DNA from: Woeseiaceae bacterium
Lineage (GTDB): Bacteria > Pseudomonadota > Gammaproteobacteria > Steroidobacterales > Woeseiaceae
Direction of reading: 5' to 3'
DNA: 64,000 nt
Assembly: GCA_021773035.1 (NCBI GenBank)
Contig: JAJFKU010000016.1
Coordinates: 1 to 64,000 of the forward strand
The translations under genes and the position numbers were made by a program. The notes below the pieces were generated by a model that saw nothing but the letters and a program-made list of their open reading frames with translations, did not search any database and was not told the origin of the DNA. This document shows positions 24,528-32,665 of this stretch, piece by piece (within the stretch, counting starts at the first letter, position 1; every line of letters starts with the position of its first letter).

Positions 24528-27500
24528 GTATGCAGGAAACGCGAACACCTGGCCGCGACGATGCAGGAAACGATTCGGTTAGTGGCGAGTTTATCGACCT
24601 GGCCGGAGAGCGATACTACGCCATTCGCAACGTTGACAGACTGGCGCCGTTTTTCATCAGTATCATTTCGCATGACGATCACTGGCTGTTCGTGTCGTCG
24701 ACCGGGGGACTTAGCGCCGGCCGGGTTTCCCCGGAAACCGCCCTGTTTCCCTACATCACCGTCGACAAGATTCACGAAAGCAGTATTCATACCGGCAGCA
24801 AAACCATACTGCGACTCGACATGAATGGCGTCGAGAGTACGTGGGAACCGTTCAAACGCGAGCACAGCGGGCGCTACGCCTTTACTCGCAGCATCTATAA
24901 AAATCTGCTGGGTAACAAGATCTGCTTCGAGGAAATCAATCACGACCTGCAACTCGCGTTCCGCTATACGTGGGCAAGCAGCGATAGCTATGGCTTTGTC
25001 AGACAATGCGAACTGGAGAATCTGAGTAACCGCGAGCTCAGCATCGATATGATCGACGGTCTGCAAAACGTTTTACCGGCAGGAACACCTCGATTCGCCC
25101 AGTCCAATACCAGTAACCTGGTAGATGCCTACAAGTGGAACGAGTTGGACGAAAACACCGGAGTCGCATCGTATGCCCTCTATTCCGGCATCACGGATCG
25201 CGCCGAACCCTGTGAGTCGCTGCGAGCGAACACGGTTTTCTGCCTGGGGCTAGAGGAGCGGCAAGTGCTTATCTCGTCCGGGCAGTTAGACAGTTATCGC
25301 GCCGGCAAATCAATCGAAAAAGAGCTGCGTCTGCGAGGCGTTCGCGGTGCTTACCTGGTCAGGCACTCGCTGCACCTCGCTGCGAACTCGAGCCGGCACT
25401 GGCAGATCGTCGCCGACGTAGAGAAAGACCAGCGAGACGTCGTCGCCCTTCAGGAACAGCTTGCGTCCCCGGACGTTGTTGCTGCCGCCATCGGGCATTC
25501 CATTGACAGAGGCTCGGACGAACTGGCCAGAATCATGGCCGGTGCCGACGCATTTCAGGCGGCGGCTGAGGAAAACGTCGTCGAACACCACTACGCGAAC
25601 GTATTATTCAATGTCCTGCGTGGCGGTACTTTCGACGATCAATACACGGTGAGATCTGCCGATTTCTCAGACACTATCCGGAATTTTAACGACACCGTGT
25701 TCGCTCGCAACCAGGATATGCTCGCAACGTTGCCGGAAAAGCTGAGCTTCACGGAACTGGCGAAAACCGTCGCAGACCAGCAGGACCCTCAGCTTGAACG
25801 CCTGCGGCGCGAGTACCTGCCAATTTTCTTCGGCCGGCGTCACGGCGATCCGAGTCGTCCATGGAACGAGTTCGCGATCAATGTCAGGGACAGCAGCGGT
25901 GAACGGCTGTTGTCTTACCAGGGGAACTGGCGCGATATTTTCCAGAACTGGGAAGCGCTCGCGATGAGCTACCCGGAATACATCGAGAACATCGTCGCCA
26001 AATTCGTTAATGCCTCGACGATGGATGGCTACAACCCCTACCGCATTACCAAGCAGGGTATCGACTGGGAAGTCGAGGAACCCGACAACCCCTGGAGCTT
26101 CATCGGTTACTGGGGCGATCATCAGATTATCTATTTGCAGAAGTTCCTCGAACTGTCACGAAACTTCCACCCGGATCGCCTGCACACGCTGCTGCGGGAG
26201 CCGGTGTATTCCTTTGCCAACGTGCCATATCGGATCAAACCCTTTTCGGCGCTGCTGGAAGATCCCAAGAGTACGGTCGAATTCGACCACCAGCTCGCCA
26301 ATCTGATTGAGTCCCGCATCTCCGCACTCGGTGCTGACGGCAAGCTCATACTCAATACGTCAGGAGAGGTCTACCAGGTAAACCTGCTGGAGAAATTGCT
26401 GCTCCCGTTACTCAGTAAGCTGGGCAATTTCGTCATTGACGGCGGTATCTGGCTCAACACGCAACGTCCGGAATGGAATGACGCAAACAACGCACTGGTC
26501 GGCCAGGGACTGTCGATGGTTACGCTCTACTACCTGCGCAGATACATAGACTTTATGCAAGAATTGCTCGCAGCGGAAACCCGGCCGGTCGCACTTTCAG
26601 TCGACGTCGCAACGTGGCTCTCCGAAACCTGCGCGGTGTTTTCCGCGTTTCGACTGCGACTGGATGGCAGCCCTGTCAGCCCCGAACAGCGATACGAGTT
26701 GTTTGCCGAACTCGGTAAGGCCGCGTGCCGGTTTCGGGCATCGATCTATGCAAAGGAATCCTTCGCCGCTACGGTCGAACAGGCACCGGCGGCAATCGCC
26801 ACACTATTGGATGACGCGCTAACGGCGATCGACCACAGTATCGGGACGAACGTACGCAAAGATGGCCTGTACAACGCTTACAACCTATTGCAAATTCACG
26901 ACGATGCCGTCACAGCAGACTCGCTGTACCCGATGCTTGAGGGGCAGGTCGCCGTCCTGAGTGCCGGAGCTGTTGCACCAGAACATGCCAGCGACATCGT
27001 GGCGGCATTGTTCGACAGCGATATTTATCGCCCTGACCAACAGTCGTTCATGTTGTATCCGGACCGCCAACTGCCAGGTTTTCTCGACAAGAACCGCATC
27101 CCGCTTGAAGATGCGACAGCGATACCTTTGCTGCGGGATATGCTGGCCAGCGGTGACGAGCGCCTGGTCGTTCGCGACGCGCGCGGTGCCTGCCGTTTCA
27201 ACGCCGATTTCACCAACGTCGGCCAACTCAATACCCGGCTAGACCACCTTAAAGACGTTTCCGCCAACGAGATTGAGGCCGCTCGCGAAGCCCTGCAGAA
27301 TCTGTACGAACGGGTATTCAGACACCAGGAATTCACCGGGCGCTCCGGCGGCATGTTCGGGTTTGAGGGACTGGGGAGTATCTATTGGCACATGGTGTCA
27401 AAACTACTGCTCGCCGTTCAGGAGAACTTCTTTAGCGCGCTCGAACAGGGCTCGGACGAGGCCGTTCAGCAACGCCTCGCCGAGCAGTACTACCGCATCC

Positions 27501-27997
27501 GTAAGGGCATCGGTTTCAACAAGACACCGGCCGAGTACGGCGCCTTCCCTACTGATCCGTATTCTCATACGCCAAAACACGCCGGCGCCCGCCAGCCCGG
27601 CATGACCGGTCAGGTTAAAGAAGAGATCATCACCCGCTTTGGCGAACTCGGCATTCGCATCGCCGCCGGCCGGGTTGATTTTCGGCCGCGACTGCTGCGA
27701 GCGCGCGAATTCGTTGATAGACCACGACCGTTCAGGTACCTCGATGTCAACAATCAGTGGCAGCAATTGACTGTGCCGGCAGCCGGTCTGGCTTTTACCT
27801 GGTGCCAGATTCCGATTGTCTACCGACTTGAGAACGCACATGAACCGGGCTTGCTGATCAGCGGGGACGACGGCAGCGGACAGACGCTGCCGCAGCTATC
27901 GCTTTCGGCTCGGCAGAGTACCGAGGTATTCCGCCGCAGCGGCCGCATCAAACAGATTACCGTCACGCTCCAGGCAGACATGTTGTTCGCCGAATAG
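24524..27997 (+). CDS. Probable GH149 beta-1,3-glucan phosphorylase
   Basis: The 1157-residue protein has no signal peptide. It has the length and layout of the large glycoside phosphorylases related to GH94: an N-terminal beta-sandwich (about 20-300), a long helical region, and an alpha/alpha-barrel around residues 450-950 with GYNPYRITKQGIDWE and NPWSFIGYWGDHQIIYL, where the aspartate of GDHQ is a good candidate general acid. Size and motif fit GH149, reported as beta-1,3-oligoglucan phosphorylases in Gram-negative bacteria and algae; GH161 is the main alternative. It would split laminari-oligosaccharides with phosphate to glucose 1-phosphate in the cytoplasm, saving ATP. It is coupled to the CBM9 gene and followed by a cytoplasmic GH17. 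Confidence 0.82.
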   Translation: MSMQETRTPGRDDAGNDSVSGEFIDLAGERYYAIRNVDRLAPFFISIISHDDHWLFVSSTGGLSAGRVSPETALFPYITVDKIHESSIHTGSKTILRLDMNGVESTWEPFKREHSGRYAFTRSIYKNLLGNKICFEEINHDLQLAFRYTWASSDSYGFVRQCELENLSNRELSIDMIDGLQNVLPAGTPRFAQSNTSNLVDAYKWNELDENTGVASYALYSGITDRAEPCESLRANTVFCLGLEERQVLISSGQLDSYRAGKSIEKELRLRGVRGAYLVRHSLHLAANSSRHWQIVADVEKDQRDVVALQEQLASPDVVAAAIGHSIDRGSDELARIMAGADAFQAAAEENVVEHHYANVLFNVLRGGTFDDQYTVRSADFSDTIRNFNDTVFARNQDMLATLPEKLSFTELAKTVADQQDPQLERLRREYLPIFFGRRHGDPSRPWNEFAINVRDSSGERLLSYQGNWRDIFQNWEALAMSYPEYIENIVAKFVNASTMDGYNPYRITKQGIDWEVEEPDNPWSFIGYWGDHQIIYLQKFLELSRNFHPDRLHTLLREPVYSFANVPYRIKPFSALLEDPKSTVEFDHQLANLIESRISALGADGKLILNTSGEVYQVNLLEKLLLPLLSKLGNFVIDGGIWLNTQRPEWNDANNALVGQGLSMVTLYYLRRYIDFMQELLAAETRPVALSVDVATWLSETCAVFSAFRLRLDGSPVSPEQRYELFAELGKAACRFRASIYAKESFAATVEQAPAAIATLLDDALTAIDHSIGTNVRKDGLYNAYNLLQIHDDAVTADSLYPMLEGQVAVLSAGAVAPEHASDIVAALFDSDIYRPDQQSFMLYPDRQLPGFLDKNRIPLEDATAIPLLRDMLASGDERLVVRDARGACRFNADFTNVGQLNTRLDHLKDVSANEIEAAREALQNLYERVFRHQEFTGRSGGMFGFEGLGSIYWHMVSKLLLAVQENFFSALEQGSDEAVQQRLAEQYYRIRKGIGFNKTPAEYGAFPTDPYSHTPKHAGARQPGMTGQVKEEIITRFGELGIRIAAGRVDFRPRLLRAREFVDRPRPFRYLDVNNQWQQLTVPAAGLAFTWCQIPIVYRLENAHEPGLLISGDDGSGQTLPQLSLSARQSTEVFRRSGRIKQITVTLQADMLFAE

Positions 27998-28027
27998 CGT
28001 TTTTCGAATAGACCTTCAGGAACACAG

Positions 28028-28915
28028 ATGTCAAATCTCTATCAAAGAAAACTGTCCCTGGCCGGAATCGATGCCTCCAGCCTCTCTGTTGACGACTTGA
28101 AAGCGCTCGTCCGCAGTATCCTCGATGACGGAATTCACGGACTTTCATTCAGTCCCTATACCGAAGGCCAGGGCCCGGGCACACTGATCAGCGAGACGCA
28201 GATACGACAACGGCTGAGCATCATCCAGCCCCATGTGGAGTGGGTACGTTCATTTTCCTGCAAGGAAGGGAACGAACAAATTCCGGCAATCGCTGCGGAA
28301 AACGGCCTGAAAAACATGGTCGGCATCTGGCTTGACGACGACCGCGAGCAAAACGAGATAGAACTCGCCAACGGAATCGCAGTAGCGAAGGCCGGCCACG
28401 CCGACATCCTGGCCGTGGGCAACGAGGTCCTGCTGCGCGGTGATGTATCCGAAGACGAGTTGCTGGACTACGTCCGGCGCGTCAAGGAAGCGGTTCCGGA
28501 AACGACCGTGGGCTACGTTGACGCCTACTTCGAGTTCGTCGACCATCCGCGAATCACCGCAGCCTGCGACGTACTGCTCGCCAACTGCTACCCCTTCTGG
28601 GAAGGCTGTTCCGCCGAACACGCCCTGCTCTACATGAAGGATATGTACCGGCGTGTCCTGGACGTCGCGAACGGCAAGAAGGTCATCATCAGCGAAACCG
28701 GCTGGCCGAACATCGGAACGCCGACAATGGGAGCCGTGCCCTCATTCAAAAACGCCATCAAGTACTTCGTGGACAGCTATCAGTGGGCACAACAGGACGG
28801 TATCGAAATTTTCTATTTTTCGTCGTTCGACGAAGCCTGGAAGGTCGACGCCGAGGGCGACGTCGGCGCCTACTGGGGGCTTTGGGACAAAGACGGAAAT
28901 CCGAAATATCTCTGA
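28028..28915 (+). CDS. Cytoplasmic GH17 beta-1,3-glucan-active enzyme
   Basis: The 295-residue protein is a bare GH17 TIM barrel without signal peptide. The acid/base glutamate E133 is in LAVGNEVLLRGD and the nucleophile E223 in VIISETGWPN, both in the expected family signatures. Bacterial GH17 proteins of this size act as beta-1,3-glucan hydrolases or transglycosylases. Being cytoplasmic and next to the phosphorylase, it could trim or rearrange imported laminari-oligosaccharides, including beta-1,6-branched ones. The ATG is preceded by AGGAAC. The LacI gene follows after 155 bp containing an operator. Confidence 0.92.
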   Translation: MSNLYQRKLSLAGIDASSLSVDDLKALVRSILDDGIHGLSFSPYTEGQGPGTLISETQIRQRLSIIQPHVEWVRSFSCKEGNEQIPAIAAENGLKNMVGIWLDDDREQNEIELANGIAVAKAGHADILAVGNEVLLRGDVSEDELLDYVRRVKEAVPETTVGYVDAYFEFVDHPRITAACDVLLANCYPFWEGCSAEHALLYMKDMYRRVLDVANGKKVIISETGWPNIGTPTMGAVPSFKNAIKYFVDSYQWAQQDGIEIFYFSSFDEAWKVDAEGDVGAYWGLWDKDGNPKYL

Positions 28916-29006
28916 CGCGTCCTACACAGAACGCAGGAGAGGCGTATCGGTCCGGTCTGATAGAAATACATCGACGAATTAGCAGCAGAAACAAAGACAT
29001 AATAAT

Positions 29007-29020
29007 TGACAGCGCTGGCA
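29007..29020. promoter_or_regulatory. LacI-type operator upstream of the lacI-family gene
   Basis: TGACAGCGCTGGCA matches the locus palindrome with one mismatch and lies 51 bp upstream of the LacI-family start, overlapping a TTGACA -35 box at 29006-29011. No strong -10 is seen at the usual distance. It suggests negative autoregulation. It is the weakest of the six sites. Confidence 0.75.
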
Positions 29021-29070
29021 GAGTTGTACTTCAATAGCGCAGCAATTTGCCATGAGCGAGCCGAGTAACG

Positions 29071-30108
29071 ATGAGCAGAGCAACAATCTTCGATGTCGCA
29101 ACGCGTGCCGGCGTTTCGATAAAGACCGTATCACGGGTCGTCAACAACGAGCCGAATGTACGCGAGACCACGAAAGAACGCGTCCGGAAAGCTATTCGCG
29201 AACTCAATTACCGCCCTGATCGATCCGCCCGCAACCTGGCCAGCCACCGCTCGCATCTGATCACCCTGATCTACGATGACCCCAGTGCCTACGAGATACC
29301 CAGCGCCGGTTATGTCATTCGAATGCAGCAAGGCGCGCTTCGAGCGTGTAGAGACAACGATTGCGAACTACTGATCCACCCCTGTCGTTACCAGGATAAG
29401 GCACTTGGCGCTGAGCTGAAGACGCTGATCGAAAAAGTACGACCGGACGGCATCGTTCTGGCCGCGCCACTATCGAATATGCCAAACATCGTGCGCGCAA
29501 TAGGCGCCACCGGCACGCCGTTCGTCCGCGTGTCTTCCGGCAGGAAAAAAAACGGCAAACACTACTCCGTGTCAATGAACGACCGGGAATGCAGCGCCGA
29601 AATGACGCGCTACCTCGCGTCCCTGGGACACAAGAGAATCGCGTTTCTAACCGGGCACCCCAAACACGATGCCGTCAAGAACCGCTTTCTCGGTTATCAG
29701 GACGGCCTGCAGGAAAGCGGCGTGTCGTTCTCCGGGGATCTTGTTGAAGCCGGCGACAACTCCATCCGTTCGGGTGAGGCTTGTGCGGAGAAACTGCTGA
29801 GCCGAAAACGCCGGCCGACAGCAATTTTTGCAGCCAATGACGACATGGCCGCCGGCGTTATTCGTGTAGCGGATCGCCTCGGGATTAAGGTACCGGATGA
29901 ACTATCGGTCGCTGGCTGCGACGATATCGCGCTCGCACAACAGGTGTATCCGGCGCTGACTACGATCCGGCAACCGCTGGCGGCCATGGCAGAGCGGGCT
30001 GCGCTTGCGTTGATCGAACATTCGCGCGGCGGCTCTGACCTGGGGGGCGAGGATGTGTTCGCCGCATCCATGCAGATTCGCGAATCCACAGGCCCCGCGC
30101 CCGCTTAA
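29071..30108 (+). CDS. LacI-family repressor of the glucan locus
   Basis: The 345-residue protein has the LacI helix-turn-helix at residues 3-25 (TIFDVATRAGVSIKTVSRVV), the hinge around YRPDRSARNLASHRS, and a periplasmic-binding-protein-like effector domain (SHLITLIYDDPSAYEIP, FAANDDMAAGVIRVADRLG, VAGCDDIALAQQVYPALTTI). This subfamily (SalR/CelR-like) usually binds a sugar, glucose or an oligosaccharide of the pathway, and releases DNA. Six copies of a 14-bp palindrome typical of LacI operators lie upstream of glucan genes and of this gene. It converges with the GH gene at 30115, with a 6-bp gap. The effector is inferred to be a beta-1,3-glucan product. Confidence 0.93.
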   Translation: MSRATIFDVATRAGVSIKTVSRVVNNEPNVRETTKERVRKAIRELNYRPDRSARNLASHRSHLITLIYDDPSAYEIPSAGYVIRMQQGALRACRDNDCELLIHPCRYQDKALGAELKTLIEKVRPDGIVLAAPLSNMPNIVRAIGATGTPFVRVSSGRKKNGKHYSVSMNDRECSAEMTRYLASLGHKRIAFLTGHPKHDAVKNRFLGYQDGLQESGVSFSGDLVEAGDNSIRSGEACAEKLLSRKRRPTAIFAANDDMAAGVIRVADRLGIKVPDELSVAGCDDIALAQQVYPALTTIRQPLAAMAERAALALIEHSRGGSDLGGEDVFAASMQIRESTGPAPA

Positions 30109-30114
30109 ACGAAG

Positions 30115-31947
30115 TCAGCGAACGAAGCGAATACTGTCAAGGTAGACAGTGACCGCGGTCTGCCGGCCGCTTATCGTTACGACAAAACCCGACTTGATGC
30201 TCGACAAGTCGATTTTTTTCAGCGGCACGCGGTAGCGCTGCCAGTCGCGGGTCAGCACGATGCCTTCTATACTCGTCTTGCCGGAATCGGGGTATTTCCT
30301 GTCGCCTTCGAGCAGCCCGACGCCAAAGTTGACCCGCTCACCGCCGTATTCGCCCCTGGCCATGAGCTCCAGTTCCGTCGCACCGCTGAGGTCGTATCCA
30401 CCATCGAGGTCACCCCAGTTGTTCGGCGGGTCCTGCCAGGCCACCGCGGCCCAGCCGAAGGGTCCTTCGTATCGCATCCTGATGCTGTTGCTGCCCTCGA
30501 ACGGGTTATCGCCATGCTCACCGTCCATCGTGAGCGCCTCGTTGTTGCCCATCCAGCCGGAAGGCACCCACGGCATTCCGTCAAAACTGTCTTCGTAAAC
30601 AACGATCGGAAACCGCGTTCGAACTTCACCCTTCACCAACAGCGGAATACTGGCCGTTGCCGCACCGCCGCTGTCATCGTAGGCATATAAGAACAGCCGA
30701 TACGGTCCGGGTTCCCCGGGCATCCTCAAGGTCGCACCGCCGCTGTCGCCATGCAGCAAGGCGTCTTCGATATCCGGCAGATTCGGCCGGAAATCTCCGC
30801 CCGTTACGTATTCGGTCGATTCCGGGCGCAGCACCCAGTGCACCGTCACGGACGCCCCTTCAGGATCGGCGATGATGGCGCGGACCCGGACTTTATCACC
30901 CGGATCCAGTTCGGATTCCCCGTCCACGAGCAGCGCTTCGACCGTCGGTGCCAGGTTTTCCGGCCGGCGTCCCGACCACAGTTCCGTCATTACATCGATG
31001 GCGGAAAGGCGCGAACCATCGGGCAGGAACATACCGAACCAGGTCGCCGTGGCCTCCATCTTGAAACCCCAGGTAAACGCATACGAGCCGAGCGCGAATC
31101 CGTCGGCCTGCAGAACACCTTGCTCGTAGCTCCTGCGATAGGCGTCACCCTTCTCCGTGCTCGTCGGTTCCAGTGCGGCGCCCCAGCCGTTCTTCGCGAC
31201 TTCCCAGGGACCCGGCGGGCCGAATTCCGTAATGAGATAGGGCTTGCTGGCACCGGCCGAACGCAAGCGGTCGTACAAGGACGTCGCACCGCCGTAGGAA
31301 TTGATACCGTGTATGTCAATCGCCGGACTGTGTTTGTGCACACTGGCAACACGATCTCCACCAATTTCCGCGGTAACCGTCATGGTTGGATGATTGGGGT
31401 CGAGTGCCTGGACCATCGCGGCGACATCGTTTACTGCTTTCCAGATTGCGGGATTGTCGCCGGACTCAAAACCCTCCATTTCGTTGCCAAGCCCCCAGAG
31501 CAGGACCGCGGGGTGATCTTTGTAACGCAGCACAGCCTGCCGTGCGCGTTCCATCTGCGCGGCAACCTGAGTCTCGTCGCCGTAGTCGAAGCCGTGCCGT
31601 TCATGGCCCAGCCAGATACCGACGGTGACCGACAGACCGAGCGCGTGAGCTTCGTCGAGTAGCGCATCGATATTGTCGGCATCCCAGGTGCGAATCGAGT
31701 TCGCGCCCGCATGTGCCAGCTGCCGCAGCGAGTGGTTGCCGCCAGCACCCCGAACGAAATAGGGCTCTCCGCCGCGGAGAAGTTGCCAGCCTGTGTCCGT
31801 TTTGCGGAGTTCTACCGGTATTACTTCACAGAACGCGCTGTAAGGCACCAGCACCAGTGCCGCGGCAACAGTCGTCAATACCGGCCTGCCTGGGTGCAGC
31901 AAGCCGGTGGCAATCCTAGAAAGCGTTAACGGTAACCAGGCCATCAT
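30115..31947 (-). CDS. Secreted clan GH-A glycoside hydrolase with C-terminal beta-sandwich module
   Basis: The 610-residue protein has a basic leader with a signal peptide ending near SAFCEV, then a TIM-barrel of GH2/GH5-like (clan GH-A) type at about 50-330. The acid/base glutamate is E156 in WGLGNEMEGF and the nucleophile E241 in YLITEFGPPG. A linker/Ig-like region (LAPTVEALLVDGESELDPGD) and a C-terminal carbohydrate-binding-like sandwich (about 455-610, ending VTVYLDSIRFV) follow; that module resembles those in the eight-module lipoprotein upstream. No CAZy family could be fixed; a beta-1,3-glucan-active one such as GH158 should be tested. Its start overlaps the preceding lipoprotein gene by 32 bp. 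It ends the four-gene operon. Confidence 0.8.
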   Translation of the reverse strand: MMAWLPLTLSRIATGLLHPGRPVLTTVAAALVLVPYSAFCEVIPVELRKTDTGWQLLRGGEPYFVRGAGGNHSLRQLAHAGANSIRTWDADNIDALLDEAHALGLSVTVGIWLGHERHGFDYGDETQVAAQMERARQAVLRYKDHPAVLLWGLGNEMEGFESGDNPAIWKAVNDVAAMVQALDPNHPTMTVTAEIGGDRVASVHKHSPAIDIHGINSYGGATSLYDRLRSAGASKPYLITEFGPPGPWEVAKNGWGAALEPTSTEKGDAYRRSYEQGVLQADGFALGSYAFTWGFKMEATATWFGMFLPDGSRLSAIDVMTELWSGRRPENLAPTVEALLVDGESELDPGDKVRVRAIIADPEGASVTVHWVLRPESTEYVTGGDFRPNLPDIEDALLHGDSGGATLRMPGEPGPYRLFLYAYDDSGGAATASIPLLVKGEVRTRFPIVVYEDSFDGMPWVPSGWMGNNEALTMDGEHGDNPFEGSNSIRMRYEGPFGWAAVAWQDPPNNWGDLDGGYDLSGATELELMARGEYGGERVNFGVGLLEGDRKYPDSGKTSIEGIVLTRDWQRYRVPLKKIDLSSIKSGFVVTISGRQTAVTVYLDSIRFVR

Positions 31948-32632
31948 TGAAGTCGGGCGGCGTCGCCGGCTTGTAAGTATATCCCCACTCCGCGAGCAGC
32001 GACTGCGCGTTCAGCGGGTCGCCCGGTATCAGGCGGACGAAGCCGGTCGAATCCGTCCGGTAAAGATCGTCGGCAACCTGTTCGTTAAGGTTGACCGAGA
32101 ACGAGACCCCGCCGCAGCACTCGAAGAACGTCACCGAACCGAAGAAGTTATCGAGATTCGACCGGTAAGCCTTCAACGCCTGCTCCTGAATCAGCGGATC
32201 GCTGTTGGCATCGAATAGCTCATGCAGAGCTCGCGCCGTGTACCACTGGTTTTCGCCGGACGGGAATCGTGCCAGTGCCGTCGCCCAGAGGTAGAAGCGC
32301 GCTTTCGCACCTGTCGGACCGCCGGGTATGTTGTTGGCCAGGTCGAACTTGGTTTCTGCATCCGCGGAATTAACGTTGAATTCGGTTGTAGCGACAGTGA
32401 TATAGGGATTTTCCGGGTCCGACAATACGCACTGCTCACCGTTAATGCCGACGTTGATGCAAGCCAGGTTCAACAAGGTGTCTGTTGGCAGGACGATTGC
32501 GTTGATCACCGTGCCATCGCCGCCAGCCGTTGAAGGTCCTTCGCAAGCACTGAGTACTGCCAGGCTCATGACAGCGAGTGTCAGGCTCTTGAACAGAGTC
32601 GGCCGGGCCACTTTTCGATGTTGGTTTTTCAT
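31916..32632 (-). CDS. Lipoprotein of unknown function in the glucan operon
   Basis: The best start is ATG 32632 (MKNQHRK), nine bases after AAGGA; earlier in-frame starts leave poor spacing. The 238-residue protein has a lipobox (LAVLSACEG) and a mature part of about 215 residues, mostly helical: FYLWATALARFPSGENQWYT, ARALHELFDANSDPLIQEQA, LKAYRSNLDNFFGSV, then FFECCGGVSFSVNLNE and LLAEWGYTY. The first 60 mature residues contain VINAIVLPTDTLLNLACINV with two more cysteines. I do not recognise the family. It lies between a barrel-glycosidase fusion and a secreted glycosidase, 34 bp after the former, so it may be an accessory subunit of that outer-membrane system. Confidence 0.75.
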   Translation of the reverse strand: MKNQHRKVARPTLFKSLTLAVMSLAVLSACEGPSTAGGDGTVINAIVLPTDTLLNLACINVGINGEQCVLSDPENPYITVATTEFNVNSADAETKFDLANNIPGGPTGAKARFYLWATALARFPSGENQWYTARALHELFDANSDPLIQEQALKAYRSNLDNFFGSVTFFECCGGVSFSVNLNEQVADDLYRTDSTGFVRLIPGDPLNAQSLLAEWGYTYKPATPPDFNDGLVTVNAF

Positions 32633-32665
32633 AATCATAATTCCTTGGGCACGCATACTCGATCT

